From a bacterium (lineage in GTDB: Bacteria > CAIJMQ01), in NCBI GenBank assembly GCA_023135785.1, contig JAGLSL010000049.1, positions 1 through 41,210 on the forward strand: a DNA stretch of 41,210 nucleotides, given 5' to 3'. The notes under the pieces are model-generated. The model ran no database searches, had not been told where the DNA came from, and was given only the letters and a program-made list of their open reading frames with translations. Shown here piece by piece: positions 27,241 through 34,979 of the stretch (position 1 is its first letter; every line of letters begins with the position of its first letter). The position numbers were made by a program, and so were the translations under genes.

Positions 27241-27324
27241 TTAATCTACACTAAAGACCTCATCTACGGCTTTGCAAATAGTATTCTTTTCATTGTAGAC
27301 CGGCATTATTATTGAAAGCTTCAT
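27241..27324 (-). pseudogene. Remnant of a family 2 glycosyltransferase
   Basis: An ATG directly after the stop of the coiled-coil gene (TAATATG) opens a 27-codon frame reading MKLSIIMPVYNEKNTICKAV and ending in TAA. This is the exact N-terminus of GT2 (DPM1-like) glycosyltransferases. After the stop the frame reads NNIEKAVV, which still resembles the family for a few residues, and then similarity is lost (27180-27240). The nucleotide-sugar DDGS motif and the rest of the enzyme are absent. It is therefore a decayed 5' end, probably once the third gene of a pheT-coiled-coil-GT2 operon. Confidence 0.75.
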
Positions 27325-27325
27325 A

Positions 27326-27607
27326 TTATTCGGTTGTTGATGTTAAATTATTGAATAGATGTTTTTCTTTTAAGATTTTTATAAGTGTCTTTACTTTTTC
27401 TCTAACGATTTGTCTGTCTTTCTCTAAAACTTTTATTCTTTCTTTAAGCAACATTTCTTCTTTGTTTGTCCGCACTAATTTAGTGGTCTGTTTTTGGAGT
27501 TCTTCGATTTCTTTTTTGAAATCGTCCCTCTCCTTTTTTGTTTTTTTATACTCAGAGACAAGATGTTCTGTTTTTTGTGAAAGCTCCACCCATTTTTGTT
27601 CAGACAT
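27326..27607 (-). CDS. Small coiled-coil protein, ZapB-like
   Basis: 93 residues from ATG at 27607 (a TTG two codons upstream is an alternative). Nearly all of it is a charged heptad-repeat coiled coil (VSEYKKTKKERDDFKKEIEE, then LKERIKVLEKDRQIVREKV). It is downstream of pheT, a position where zapA or zapB-type division proteins are often found, so a division-ring role is plausible but not shown by sequence, since coiled coils align to many proteins. The 244-bp gap to pheT is filled by a nested palindrome. Confidence 0.6.
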   Translation of the reverse strand: MSEQKWVELSQKTEHLVSEYKKTKKERDDFKKEIEELQKQTTKLVRTNKEEMLLKERIKVLEKDRQIVREKVKTLIKILKEKHLFNNLTSTTE

Positions 27608-27635
27608 GATCAATAGTGAAACAATAGACTATAGA

Positions 27636-27846
27636 CATTAAGATTACTAATGAGAGCACTTTATACTTAATATTTCATATGTGAGCTGTCATTCCTGCAT
27701 GTAGTAAGCAGGAATCCAGTCTTTCGTCATAAATTAGACCCGATAAGGACCCCCGATTACTGCATTCGGGGGCAAGCTATTCGGGAATGACACACAATGT
27801 AAAGCACTTTCTGCATTCCTTAGTAATTAGCCTAAGGTCTTATGTC
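27636..27846. repeat. Nested palindromic repeat between pheT and the coiled-coil gene
   Basis: Inner element 27687-27792 has terminal inverted repeats TGTCATTCCTG / CGGGAATGACA and two hairpins: ATTCCTGC / GCAGGAAT (27691-27715) and CCCCCGA / TCGGGGG (27750-27772). The flanks pair imperfectly: the left has TAGACATTAAG, TACTAA and AGCACTTTA, and the right has their complements in reverse order near 27800-27846. It looks like a MITE-type element of the GTCATTCC class; no transposase is present. Confidence 0.75.
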
Positions 27847-27851
27847 TAGTT

Positions 27852-30350
27852 CTAACTTCTTAATTTCAAGCCCAATTCTTCTAATTTTTTGATGATTTTA
27901 TCTTGCAACTGGTTAATTTCTTCATCAGTTAATGTTTTTTTATTTGAACGGAAACACAAAGAATAGGACATGCTTTTAAAACCGCCCGGAACTTGTTTGC
28001 CTTTATAATAATCAAACAGTTTTATATTCTCCAGTAGCTCTTTTGCCTCCTGCGACATTATATTTTCAATCCGGTCTGAAGAGATATCATCCGGAACTAT
28101 AAAAGAAACATCTCTTACAACGGGTGGATATTTAGGCACGGCCTCTATTTTTTTCTTTAGCCGAACAAACGGTAATAGTAATTCCATATCAATCTCAGCA
28201 ATATAGGTTTTTTCTTTTAACAAAAAATTGTCCATTAACATAGAATTCGCTTCCCCTATTACTCCAACTTTAACATTATCTTTCAAAAGTGAAAACGTAT
28301 ATGTTTCGCCAAAAACAGAATGTTTATCTTTATTGTAGTCAAGTTTTATTCCAAGCTCTTTAAAAAACGTTTCAATCACACCCTTTAACATATAAAAAGA
28401 CGATTTTACGCCGCTATTAATCCAATTCGGCTGTTGCCAATCACCAGTCAATAAAATTCCCAAACGGATATTTTCTTCGGGTAACTTATTTTTTCCATAT
28501 TTATGTATGTTGCAAAGCTCAAAAACTTTTATGTCTTTCTCGCCTCTTGAGATATTTTCTTGTGCTACCTGAAGAAGCGAAGGAATTAAAGAATATCTTA
28601 AAATTTCAAATTCTTCCGAAATGGGATTATCTATTTTGATAGTCTCGTCCATCATGCCCATTGCGGATTTTTTAAGCAAATCAGCGCTTATAAAAGAATA
28701 ATTTACGACTTCGTTTAGGGAAAATCTGTTTAATATGCTGCGGCATTTCTTAATAATTTTTTCTTTGTTGTCTTCTTTAAGAGAAGGCATTCTACCCAAA
28801 GGTAGAGATAATGGGATAAGGTCATAATTGTTTATTCGCGCTATTTCCTCTATTAAATCGATTTCTTCTTCAATGTCGTTTCTCCAACTCGGGACTTGCA
28901 CTTTCAAACAACTACCGTCTTTTTTTGTCCCGTTAGAAATCCTTTCCAAATGTAAGGCAGACGCCTTTGGCGTCTTATTTCTAACAGGATTTGTCTCAAA
29001 TCCTAATTCTTGAAGGATTTTATTATAGGAAGGAATCTCTATTCCAAGCACTCGTTTAATTTCAGAGGGATTAAACGAAATCGTTTTTTTCGCTATTGTT
29101 TTCTTTATATCGACAATTCCTGAAACAATTTCTGCGCCTGACAATTCCTGTATAAGAGAACAGACACGGTTTACCGCAAACTCAGTGCCTTCCCAATCCA
29201 CCCCTCTTTCAAAACGATAAGAACTTTCACTTGCAATATTTAAAGATTTCGATGTTTTTCTTATAAGCGTCGACGAAAAATTTGCGCTTTCAAGTAGAAT
29301 ATTTTTTGTGTTTTTATTGACTCCCGCTTCTTCCCCGCCCATTATGCCGGCAAGAGCAATAGGTTTTTTGCTATCGGCTATAACGAGAGCCTGTCCTAAG
29401 TCGAGCCTGCTCTCCCGCCTGCTACGAAGCGAGCAGAGGTTCGGAACATTAAAAGAGAGAGCTCTTTGTATCCCGTCTAAACATAAAATCTTTTCATTCT
29501 TTTGGGCTTTTCTTACTATTATCTTTTTGTCTGTTATTTTCTCGTAATCAAAAGCATGTAAAGGTTGTCCTGTTTCAAGCATTACATAGTTGGTTATATC
29601 AACTATATTATTTATGGGACGAACTCCGGAAAGAATAAGCCGACGCCTTATCCAATGCGGAGATTCTTTGATGTGGACTCCCTCAGCCATTCTGGCAGTA
29701 TATCTGGGACATAGTCCGGAGTCTTCAACTTTAATCTCTATCTTGTCTTTGATCTTTTCTTTTGTTTCTTTAATTACAATCTTAGGCAGTTTTAATTTTT
29801 GAGAGGTTAATGCGGCAAGTTCCCTGGCAATGCCCATTATAGATAAGCAATCTCCTCTGTTAGGCGTTATCTTGATATCAATCACAGCATCATCCGTTTG
29901 GATTTCATCTGTCAACTCATTGCCTGCTTTGCATTTATCAGGCAAAATCCATATTCCTTGAGAATTATCTTCAAGCTCTAATTCTGTTTTAGAACAAATC
30001 ATTCCCTCAGACTCTACTCCTCTCAGTGCTCTCTTTTCTATTTTTAATCCATTTGGAAGAGTGTTCCCGGGCAAAATTACAGGGACCTTTATTGCCTCTT
30101 TTATGTTGGAAGCGCCACAAATAATCTGTTTGATAGAATCTTCGCCGACATCAACCATACAAATAGTCAGTTTATCGGCAGATGGATGTTTTTTTACAGA
30201 AAGGACTTTGCCGATTTTTATCCCTTTAAGGGTTGAAGATTCTTCAATTCTTTCTACTTCAATCCCCAACTGTAATAATTTTTCGGCAAGTTCTTGGGAA
30301 GAAAAAGGAATTTCTATAAACTCTTTAAGCCAATTAATCGGAACTTTCAT
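27852..30350 (-). CDS. pheT: Phenylalanine-tRNA ligase beta subunit
   Basis: 832 residues. The N-terminal tRNA-binding (EMAP-like) domain covers ~40-150, followed by the B3/B4 editing domain, B5, the catalytic-like core, and a C-terminal FDX-ACB domain (~740-832; PPVVRDVSFIVPDDI, SYSLCFRSNKKTLTD). It is longer than the usual ~795 residues because of two insertions. Residues ~302-318, before LVIADSKKPIALAGIMGGE, come from a GC-rich element at 29399-29445. Residues ~455-474 come from the NPVR...ISNG element at 28929-28988. Both are in frame, so the protein is predicted to be made. pheS is not adjacent, which is unusual. No T-box is seen upstream. Confidence 0.95.
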   Translation of the reverse strand: MKVPINWLKEFIEIPFSSQELAEKLLQLGIEVERIEESSTLKGIKIGKVLSVKKHPSADKLTICMVDVGEDSIKQIICGASNIKEAIKVPVILPGNTLPNGLKIEKRALRGVESEGMICSKTELELEDNSQGIWILPDKCKAGNELTDEIQTDDAVIDIKITPNRGDCLSIMGIARELAALTSQKLKLPKIVIKETKEKIKDKIEIKVEDSGLCPRYTARMAEGVHIKESPHWIRRRLILSGVRPINNIVDITNYVMLETGQPLHAFDYEKITDKKIIVRKAQKNEKILCLDGIQRALSFNVPNLCSLRSRRESRLDLGQALVIADSKKPIALAGIMGGEEAGVNKNTKNILLESANFSSTLIRKTSKSLNIASESSYRFERGVDWEGTEFAVNRVCSLIQELSGAEIVSGIVDIKKTIAKKTISFNPSEIKRVLGIEIPSYNKILQELGFETNPVRNKTPKASALHLERISNGTKKDGSCLKVQVPSWRNDIEEEIDLIEEIARINNYDLIPLSLPLGRMPSLKEDNKEKIIKKCRSILNRFSLNEVVNYSFISADLLKKSAMGMMDETIKIDNPISEEFEILRYSLIPSLLQVAQENISRGEKDIKVFELCNIHKYGKNKLPEENIRLGILLTGDWQQPNWINSGVKSSFYMLKGVIETFFKELGIKLDYNKDKHSVFGETYTFSLLKDNVKVGVIGEANSMLMDNFLLKEKTYIAEIDMELLLPFVRLKKKIEAVPKYPPVVRDVSFIVPDDISSDRIENIMSQEAKELLENIKLFDYYKGKQVPGGFKSMSYSLCFRSNKKTLTDEEINQLQDKIIKKLEELGLKLRS
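28929..28988 (-). repeat. In-frame palindromic element, NPVR...SNG type (pheT)
   Basis: Arms CCTGTTAGAAAT and ATTTCTAACGGG (11 of 12 paired) enclose an inner perfect hairpin GACGCC TTT GGCGTC. In PheT they are read as a peptide starting NPVRN and ending ISNGT, in the same frame as the AddB-like copy. Confidence 0.85.
29399..29445 (-). repeat. GC-rich insertion element in pheT
   Basis: Stem CTGCTC / GAGCAG (around 29407-29436) in a GC-rich block. It encodes about 17 Arg/Ser/Leu-rich residues between LDGIQRALSFNVPN and QALVIADSKK, where PheT homologues have only a short loop. Confidence 0.6.
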
Positions 30351-30411
30351 TTTTGTTTATGGTAGGCATTATTGTATCTTCACTGTATCTAATATGTCAA
30401 CCTTAAGAGGC

Positions 30412-30501
30412 AGATTGCTTCGTCGCCTTCATCTCCTCGCAATGACAACCTAGATATGTCATTGCGCCCCTGAACCCAACGTGGTTCAGGGGTGGCAATC
30501 T
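30412..30501. repeat. Palindromic intergenic element between sufBD and pheT
   Basis: Outer arms AGATTGC (30412-30418) and GCAATCT (30495-30501) enclose two perfect 10-bp hairpins: CGCAATGACA / TGTCATTGCG (30438-30466) and CCCCTGAACC / GGTTCAGGGG (30467-30492). The outer sequence AGATTGCTTCGTCGCC with CTCGCAATGACA is a known dispersed-repeat style in several phyla. It may act on the sufBD-pheT transcript as a processing or attenuation site. Confidence 0.8.
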
Positions 30502-30536
30502 TGCTTTTAAAATATCTTAGAATTTCTGGTGGTAAT

Positions 30537-31736
30537 CTACATCGTTTCTTCTTGGCAAGACTTGACCAAATCATCAATGCCTTTCTGAAGTTCGGGCGGA
30601 AGACCTAAAATAGCAGTATCCATAAAACCTCTTACTATAACAGCTTGTGCTTCTTGCGAGCTTAAGCCCCTTGCCATAAGATATTCAATTTCTTCTTTTG
30701 CAATTTTACCTACAGCCGCTTCATGAGACATATCTAAATCTTTATTTTTCCCCTCAAGTTCGGGAATGGCATGTATAGCTCCTCCGGAAGAAAGAATAAG
30801 TCCCCTGCATTCCAAATGCGCTTTTACAAAAGGGGCTTCGCCCTTCAAATGTCCTCTTGCGATAATCGTTCCCCCGTTCGTTACCGCGCGCGATATTATC
30901 TCCGCTTTTGTATTGGGCTTACTTAAAATCACACGAGAACCGACATCTATATGAGAGTGGAGGTGAGCATACAGGATTGAATTAAACCGCGCCGTTGCGC
31001 CTTCGCCTATTAAAGTTGCCGTAGGATACATCTGAAGAGATTTAACTGGTTTAAGGCAAATATAATTAGATAAAAACGCACCACCTTCCTCCACAACTGC
31101 TTTTGAACGAGAGCGAACGACAACCTCTTCAGCCCAATTATGAATCATTGTAAATTTTACTGTCGCATTTTTCTTTATATAGAATTCTGATATACCTACA
31201 TGCGCGCCTTTTTTTACATAAGAAGCCGTCGTGCATCCGGTTATTATGTTCAACTCTGAACCCTCTTCGGCAATAATAAGATTATGGACATTCTGTAGTA
31301 GATTTTCTTTCTTCAAAAAAAGACAGGATTGAATGGGATGCAACACTTTAACACCCCTTAACGCTCTTATAAAATAGCCGTTACGCGAATCTTTTTCCGA
31401 TAGAGCTGTATATTCATCTCCATCTTTAGAAACAGCATTCCACCAATATTTCTTTAGCCAATCGTATTTCTTTAAAGCATCGCTTATATTCATTACCTCT
31501 AAACCCTTTTGTAAGCTCTTGGCATGAATAACGCTATGGTCTGCCTGTATAAATGTCCCTGAACGACCTTTTTCGGAAACATCTACCCCTGTTTCAATAA
31601 GATTCTTTCTGTCTGCAACAGAAACCTTAGAAAGGTCTTTTTGATAAGAATGTTCTTTTGTTTCTCTGTCAAATTTATCAACCCTAAATCGAACTTGTTC
31701 TGGTTTGGGGTAAATTTTTATTTTTTTATCAGACAT
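30537..31736 (-). CDS. sufB: SufB/SufD family Fe-S scaffold protein
   Basis: 399 residues from ATG at 31736, 4 bp after the sufC stop; a TTG at 31754 gives a 6-residue longer product. The C-terminal SufBD beta-helix domain shows the family run FNSILYAHLHSHIDVGSR, RGHLKGEAPFVKAHLECRG and MSHEAAVGKIAKEEIEYLMARG, the last being the SufC-contact helix. It is short for SufB (~470) and near SufD in size, but only one SufBD protein is present, so the symbol is tentative and it may serve as a homodimeric scaffold. It assembles Fe-S clusters with SufC, probably for PFL activase, Nth and the AddB-like protein. Confidence 0.9.
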   Translation of the reverse strand: MSDKKIKIYPKPEQVRFRVDKFDRETKEHSYQKDLSKVSVADRKNLIETGVDVSEKGRSGTFIQADHSVIHAKSLQKGLEVMNISDALKKYDWLKKYWWNAVSKDGDEYTALSEKDSRNGYFIRALRGVKVLHPIQSCLFLKKENLLQNVHNLIIAEEGSELNIITGCTTASYVKKGAHVGISEFYIKKNATVKFTMIHNWAEEVVVRSRSKAVVEEGGAFLSNYICLKPVKSLQMYPTATLIGEGATARFNSILYAHLHSHIDVGSRVILSKPNTKAEIISRAVTNGGTIIARGHLKGEAPFVKAHLECRGLILSSGGAIHAIPELEGKNKDLDMSHEAAVGKIAKEEIEYLMARGLSSQEAQAVIVRGFMDTAILGLPPELQKGIDDLVKSCQEETM

Positions 31737-31740
31737 TTTC

Positions 31741-32481
31741 TCAATCTTTCCCAATAACTTCGGGTTTTTTCCTGTGACATCTTACGCATTTTTGATAACC
31801 ATACTTGCGAATCCTGCTTAAAATATCATGTGGGTCACCTACGCATTGAATTTTCTTGTTAGATAAAACACATCCTCTATTAGCATTTACATAATTAAGG
31901 ATATGTCCCGTGTGAGTAATAATCAGAGCAGATTTATCTTTTCCCAATAATTTACTTATAACTTCGCCTATCAAGACGATATTTCCCAAATCTACGCCTG
32001 ATTCCGGCTCATCTAAGAGCAAAAGGTCAGGCGATTGAGCTGTAAGCTGTAAAAGCTCCGAACGCTTCATCTCACCGCCTGAGAACCCTAAATTCAGGTC
32101 TCTATCCAAAAAATCCTTCATGTTTAATTTATCAGCCATTTTTCCCACATCTATTTTCTTTTTGGCAATACGACTGATAAGTTCAAGCATCTGCCTCATC
32201 TTTACACCCCTTACAGTGGGCGGTCTTTGAAGTAAAATACTAATTCCAAGTCGCGCGCGCTGGTCTATGGATAGTTTATTTATGACTTTGCCTTTGAAGA
32301 TTATTTTACCTTTGGTTATTTTATACTGCGGAAAACCCATTATAGCCATAATAAGTGATGTTTTTCCGGAACCGTTTTCTCCGAACATCACAGAGGTTTG
32401 TCCTTTTTCTATACTAAAATTCACTCCGGTGAGAATTTTATTGCCGAAAATTTCAACGTGTAAGTTTTCTATTGATAGCAT
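31741..32481 (-). CDS. sufC: Fe-S cluster assembly ATPase SufC
   Basis: 246 residues. Walker A reads FGENGSGKTSLI, the ABC signature is LGFSGGEMKRSELLQL, Walker B is LLLLDEPESGVDLG, and the switch histidine lies in ALIITHTGHILNYV. The D-loop GVDLGN is typical of SufC rather than other ABC ATPases. The C-terminal tail carries CVRCHRKKPE, a CXXC tail seen in part of the family. It powers the SufBD scaffold. It leads the pair, and a palindromic element sits in the 170-bp upstream spacer. Confidence 0.95.
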   Translation of the reverse strand: MLSIENLHVEIFGNKILTGVNFSIEKGQTSVMFGENGSGKTSLIMAIMGFPQYKITKGKIIFKGKVINKLSIDQRARLGISILLQRPPTVRGVKMRQMLELISRIAKKKIDVGKMADKLNMKDFLDRDLNLGFSGGEMKRSELLQLTAQSPDLLLLDEPESGVDLGNIVLIGEVISKLLGKDKSALIITHTGHILNYVNANRGCVLSNKKIQCVGDPHDILSRIRKYGYQKCVRCHRKKPEVIGKD

Positions 32482-32542
32482 AATCGTACCTTTAAAAATG
32501 TGTTAAACCACAAAGGATAACATGCCTACAAACGAGTATCAA

Positions 32543-32645
32543 GCCCCGTTAGAGGTTTAATAGGTTGAGTGTAAGTATTAAGAGGCGTGATAATTGCTTA
32601 TATATTTAATGAATATTTAGCAGTTTTTTAAATCTCTAACGGGGC
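32543..32645. repeat. Intergenic palindromic element with CCCCGTTAGAG arms
   Basis: Arms GCCCCGTTAGAG (from 32543) and CTCTAACGGGGC (ending 32645) are perfect over 12 bp, and extend with partial pairing. They match the arms of the in-frame elements in the AddB-like gene and pheT. The right arm ends 7 bp before the stop codon of the decayed rsgA. Confidence 0.85.
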
Positions 32646-32652
32646 AAGTCTA

Positions 32653-32943
32653 TTAAATTTTATATTTCTTATGTTGTTTTAACGCTTTTTTAACAAATTG
32701 TCCGAATTTTCGGTCTTTTCTTCTTTTTTCAAGTTCGATAATGGACACCCAATCTCCGACGGCAAGATAATCTGCTTTTGATAATGCGGTAAACATTTGT
32801 CTGCCGATTATTTTAGCCAAGTATTCATTGGTAGTATTTTTTACTATATAGGACTCTTTATGTTCGGCAATAACACGCGCGACCGAATAGGCACCCAATC
32901 CTCAAGTTTTGCAATTAGATTTAAAAAACGCGCTATAACCCAT
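32653..32943 (-). pseudogene. rsgA: Internally deleted rsgA (ribosome small-subunit GTPase)
   Basis: On the minus strand, ATG at 32943 reads MGYSAFFKSNCKT, then an in-frame TGA (about 32904-32902), then GLGAYSVARVIAEHK to DYLAVGDWVS; this is the N-terminal OB domain of RsgA. It joins directly to ELEKRRKDRKFGQFVKKALK, the extreme C-terminal tail of RsgA, with stop at 32653. The whole circularly permuted GTPase domain and zinc domain (about 250 residues) is missing. The 81-codon frame from TTG at 32898 could still be translated, but it cannot be a GTPase. Nonsense change plus internal deletion make this a pseudogene. TGA ends pflB normally, so it is a stop here. Confidence 0.85.
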
Positions 32944-33035
32944 ATTTTATGATTGCGTAATTTCTAAAAGATGAGACATTTTTGCCTATTTAAAATATCC
33001 GAAGTGATTTTATACAAGAGTAACAGATAACCCAA

Positions 33036-34442
33036 TCATCGTCTTGGTCTATTATTTCCTGACCGACCTGAGGTAGGCGATGATGAGCGCTTGCGTTTAT
33101 GGGAGAATCGACCGGGACGGGAACCGCCTGCATGAGAACTACTTGAGTGCGAACTCCCTGAACGAGAACTATTTGAACGTGAATTACCTGAGTATGAACT
33201 GCGAGAAGAAGAACGACCTGAGCGGGAACCACCTGAATAAGAACGGTTGCGAGAACGCGATGATGAACCCCGTTGTTTATCGGAAGAGAATTTATGAGCG
33301 CTGGACGGCGGAAGGTCTGCCGGAAGCGGTGAAATCGGAAGGCTTTTTCTTATCAGCCTTTCAATACGCTGTACATCGCGCCGCTGGTCTGAAGTAACAA
33401 AGGAAATAGCGTGTCCATCAGCGCCGGCACGGGCTGTTCGCCCAATACGATGCACATAATCTTCAGAGTTATCCGGAAGGTCATAGTTTATTACCAGTTT
33501 AATGCCGATTACGTCAATGCCTCTTGAGGCAACGTCAGTAGCGACTAATATTCGATATTTTCCAGACTTGAATCCTTGAAGCGCCGCACGACGTTGAAAA
33601 AGGGAGCGATTAGAATGAATTTCGGCGGCTTTATGGCCAATGCTACAAAGCACCTTTGTAAGTTTGCTGGCTCCGTGTTTTGTCCTTGTAAAAATAAGCG
33701 TCTGCCCGGGATATTGTTTTAAAAGATTTTCTACCAGACGGGATTTTAAATTTTTTGAAATAATAAAAATTTCCTGAGTTACCTGTTCAACTGTTGTCCC
33801 TGTAGGAGCAACTTCTATTCTAATCGGAACTTTCATATATTTCGTAGCCATATTCATAATCGCATGCGGTATTGTCGCCGAGAAAAGCATAGTTTGTCTT
33901 TCACGCGGTAGCGCGTTGAAAATTGTTCTAATCTGGGGCTCGAAGCCCATGTCCAACATACGGTCTGCTTCATCAAGCACAACAATAAGAACATTTTCAA
34001 GTCGCAAGGTTCTCTGCTGTAAATGGTCATTAAAACGACCTGGAGTTGCTATAATAACGTGCGGATTTCTGTGAAGCGCTTGTATTTGAGGACGTATTGC
34101 CGTGCCGCCGATAATAACTGCCGTTCTTAATCCCATATCTGCGCCAACTTGGTGTAAGGCTTCGTCAACTTGTATTGCAAGCTCACGCGTGGGAACTACT
34201 ACCAAACCGCGCCCTTTCGTTTGACTCAATCGCTGGATCATCGGGATACCAAAAGCAATAGTCTTGCCGGTGCCTGTTTGGGCAATAGCAACCACATCCT
34301 TACCCTCTATTGCAACCGGCATGGCTTGCCTTTGGATAGGAGTCGGCTCTTTATAATTTAATTTTTCCAGCGTTTTCAAAAAACCGGGCATAATGCCCAA
34401 TCCTGAAAACCCTGTATTTTTTTGTTGACTGTTTGGACTCAT
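33036..34442 (-). CDS. DEAD-box RNA helicase, RhlE/CsdA-like, with Arg-Ser-rich tail
   Basis: 468 residues. Q motif YKEPTPIQRQAMP, Walker A AQTGTGKT, PTRELA, DEAD, SAT, and HRIGRTARAG are all present, so the two RecA-like domains (about 1-370) are complete. The C-terminal ~80 residues are a low-complexity Ser/Arg/Gly/His tail (SRSRNRSYSGGSRSG and similar units), which likely binds RNA non-specifically. It unwinds structured RNA, for example in ribosome assembly or RNA decay. No signal for regulation is seen; the tail DNA is a degenerate repeat that creates long shadow frames on both strands. Confidence 0.94.
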   Translation of the reverse strand: MSPNSQQKNTGFSGLGIMPGFLKTLEKLNYKEPTPIQRQAMPVAIEGKDVVAIAQTGTGKTIAFGIPMIQRLSQTKGRGLVVVPTRELAIQVDEALHQVGADMGLRTAVIIGGTAIRPQIQALHRNPHVIIATPGRFNDHLQQRTLRLENVLIVVLDEADRMLDMGFEPQIRTIFNALPRERQTMLFSATIPHAIMNMATKYMKVPIRIEVAPTGTTVEQVTQEIFIISKNLKSRLVENLLKQYPGQTLIFTRTKHGASKLTKVLCSIGHKAAEIHSNRSLFQRRAALQGFKSGKYRILVATDVASRGIDVIGIKLVINYDLPDNSEDYVHRIGRTARAGADGHAISFVTSDQRRDVQRIERLIRKSLPISPLPADLPPSSAHKFSSDKQRGSSSRSRNRSYSGGSRSGRSSSRSSYSGNSRSNSSRSGSSHSSSSHAGGSRPGRFSHKRKRSSSPTSGRSGNNRPRR

Positions 34443-34799
34443 AAAAGTATTAGCTGATTATTAGAGCAGGTAAAATGAAAATTTATCTTTCTTTCCTGCG
34501 TATTATAACGCTTTCAGATATAAAAATCTTAAAATAAATAATGCAGACAAAAGATACACCAGCCGTGATACCTTCGCGGTCTTCTGTGGCGGTGTTTTCT
34601 GAATAAAGTTCAAACATTGTCCAAAAAACACAGCCACGTTTAAATTTCTAACTTTGCCCAGAACCACTCACTTTGCTTTCGCAAAGTTCGGGTACAGGGC
34701 ATTCACACACTCGCAAAAACCCCCTTGCTTTTTAAAAACGTAAGGGCTGTGCCATGAACCCGAGTGAAATTTTCGATAGAAAGTTTTGCGAGTGGTTCA
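34443..34799. other. Spacer with two palindromes between helicase gene and tRNA-Ser
   Basis: No gene is supported in these 357 bp. Palindrome 1: GTGGCGGTGTTTT (34586-34598) and AAAACACAGCCAC (34625-34637), 12 of 13 paired. Palindrome 2: GAACCACTC (34661-34669) and GAGTGGTTC (34791-34799), whose right arm ends exactly where the tRNA-Ser gene ends; a hairpin CTTTGC TTTC GCAAAG (34671-34686) lies inside. Confidence 0.7.
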
Positions 34800-34887
34800 T
34801 GGCGGAGAGGCAGGGATTCGAACCCTGGAACCCTTGCGAGTCACACGCTTTCCAAGCGTGCGCCTTCAGCCACTCAGCCACCTCTCC
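34800..34887 (-). tRNA. tRNA-Ser (GGA)
   Basis: On the minus strand: acceptor GGAGAGG / CCTCTCC with G discriminator and an encoded CCA, anticodon stem CACGC / GCGTG around loop TTGGAAA (anticodon GGA), a long variable arm typical of tRNA-Ser, and T-arm with GGTTCGAATCC. 88 nt. Confidence 0.98.
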
Positions 34888-34979
34888 AGCTTAAGTCCCC
34901 CCTGTCACCCGCCATTGTTGCAGTGGCGTGGTAGGGGGGATAATTTCGGATTGCGGATTTCAGATTGCGGATTAAAGCC

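Noticed and set aside
32902-32904. TGA in rsgA read as an amino acid
   Set aside because: TGA ends pflB, sufC and pyrB normally in this window, and the gene also lacks its GTPase domain, so decay is simpler.
32990-33397. Two repetitive frames (minus 32990-33232 and plus 33080-33397) at the helicase 3' end
   Set aside because: Both are shadows of the Arg-Ser repeat tract; periodic DNA leaves other frames open.
34800-34887. tRNA-Ser as a phage or island attachment site
   Set aside because: No integrase and no direct repeat of the tRNA 3' end was found nearby; only an inverted palindrome.
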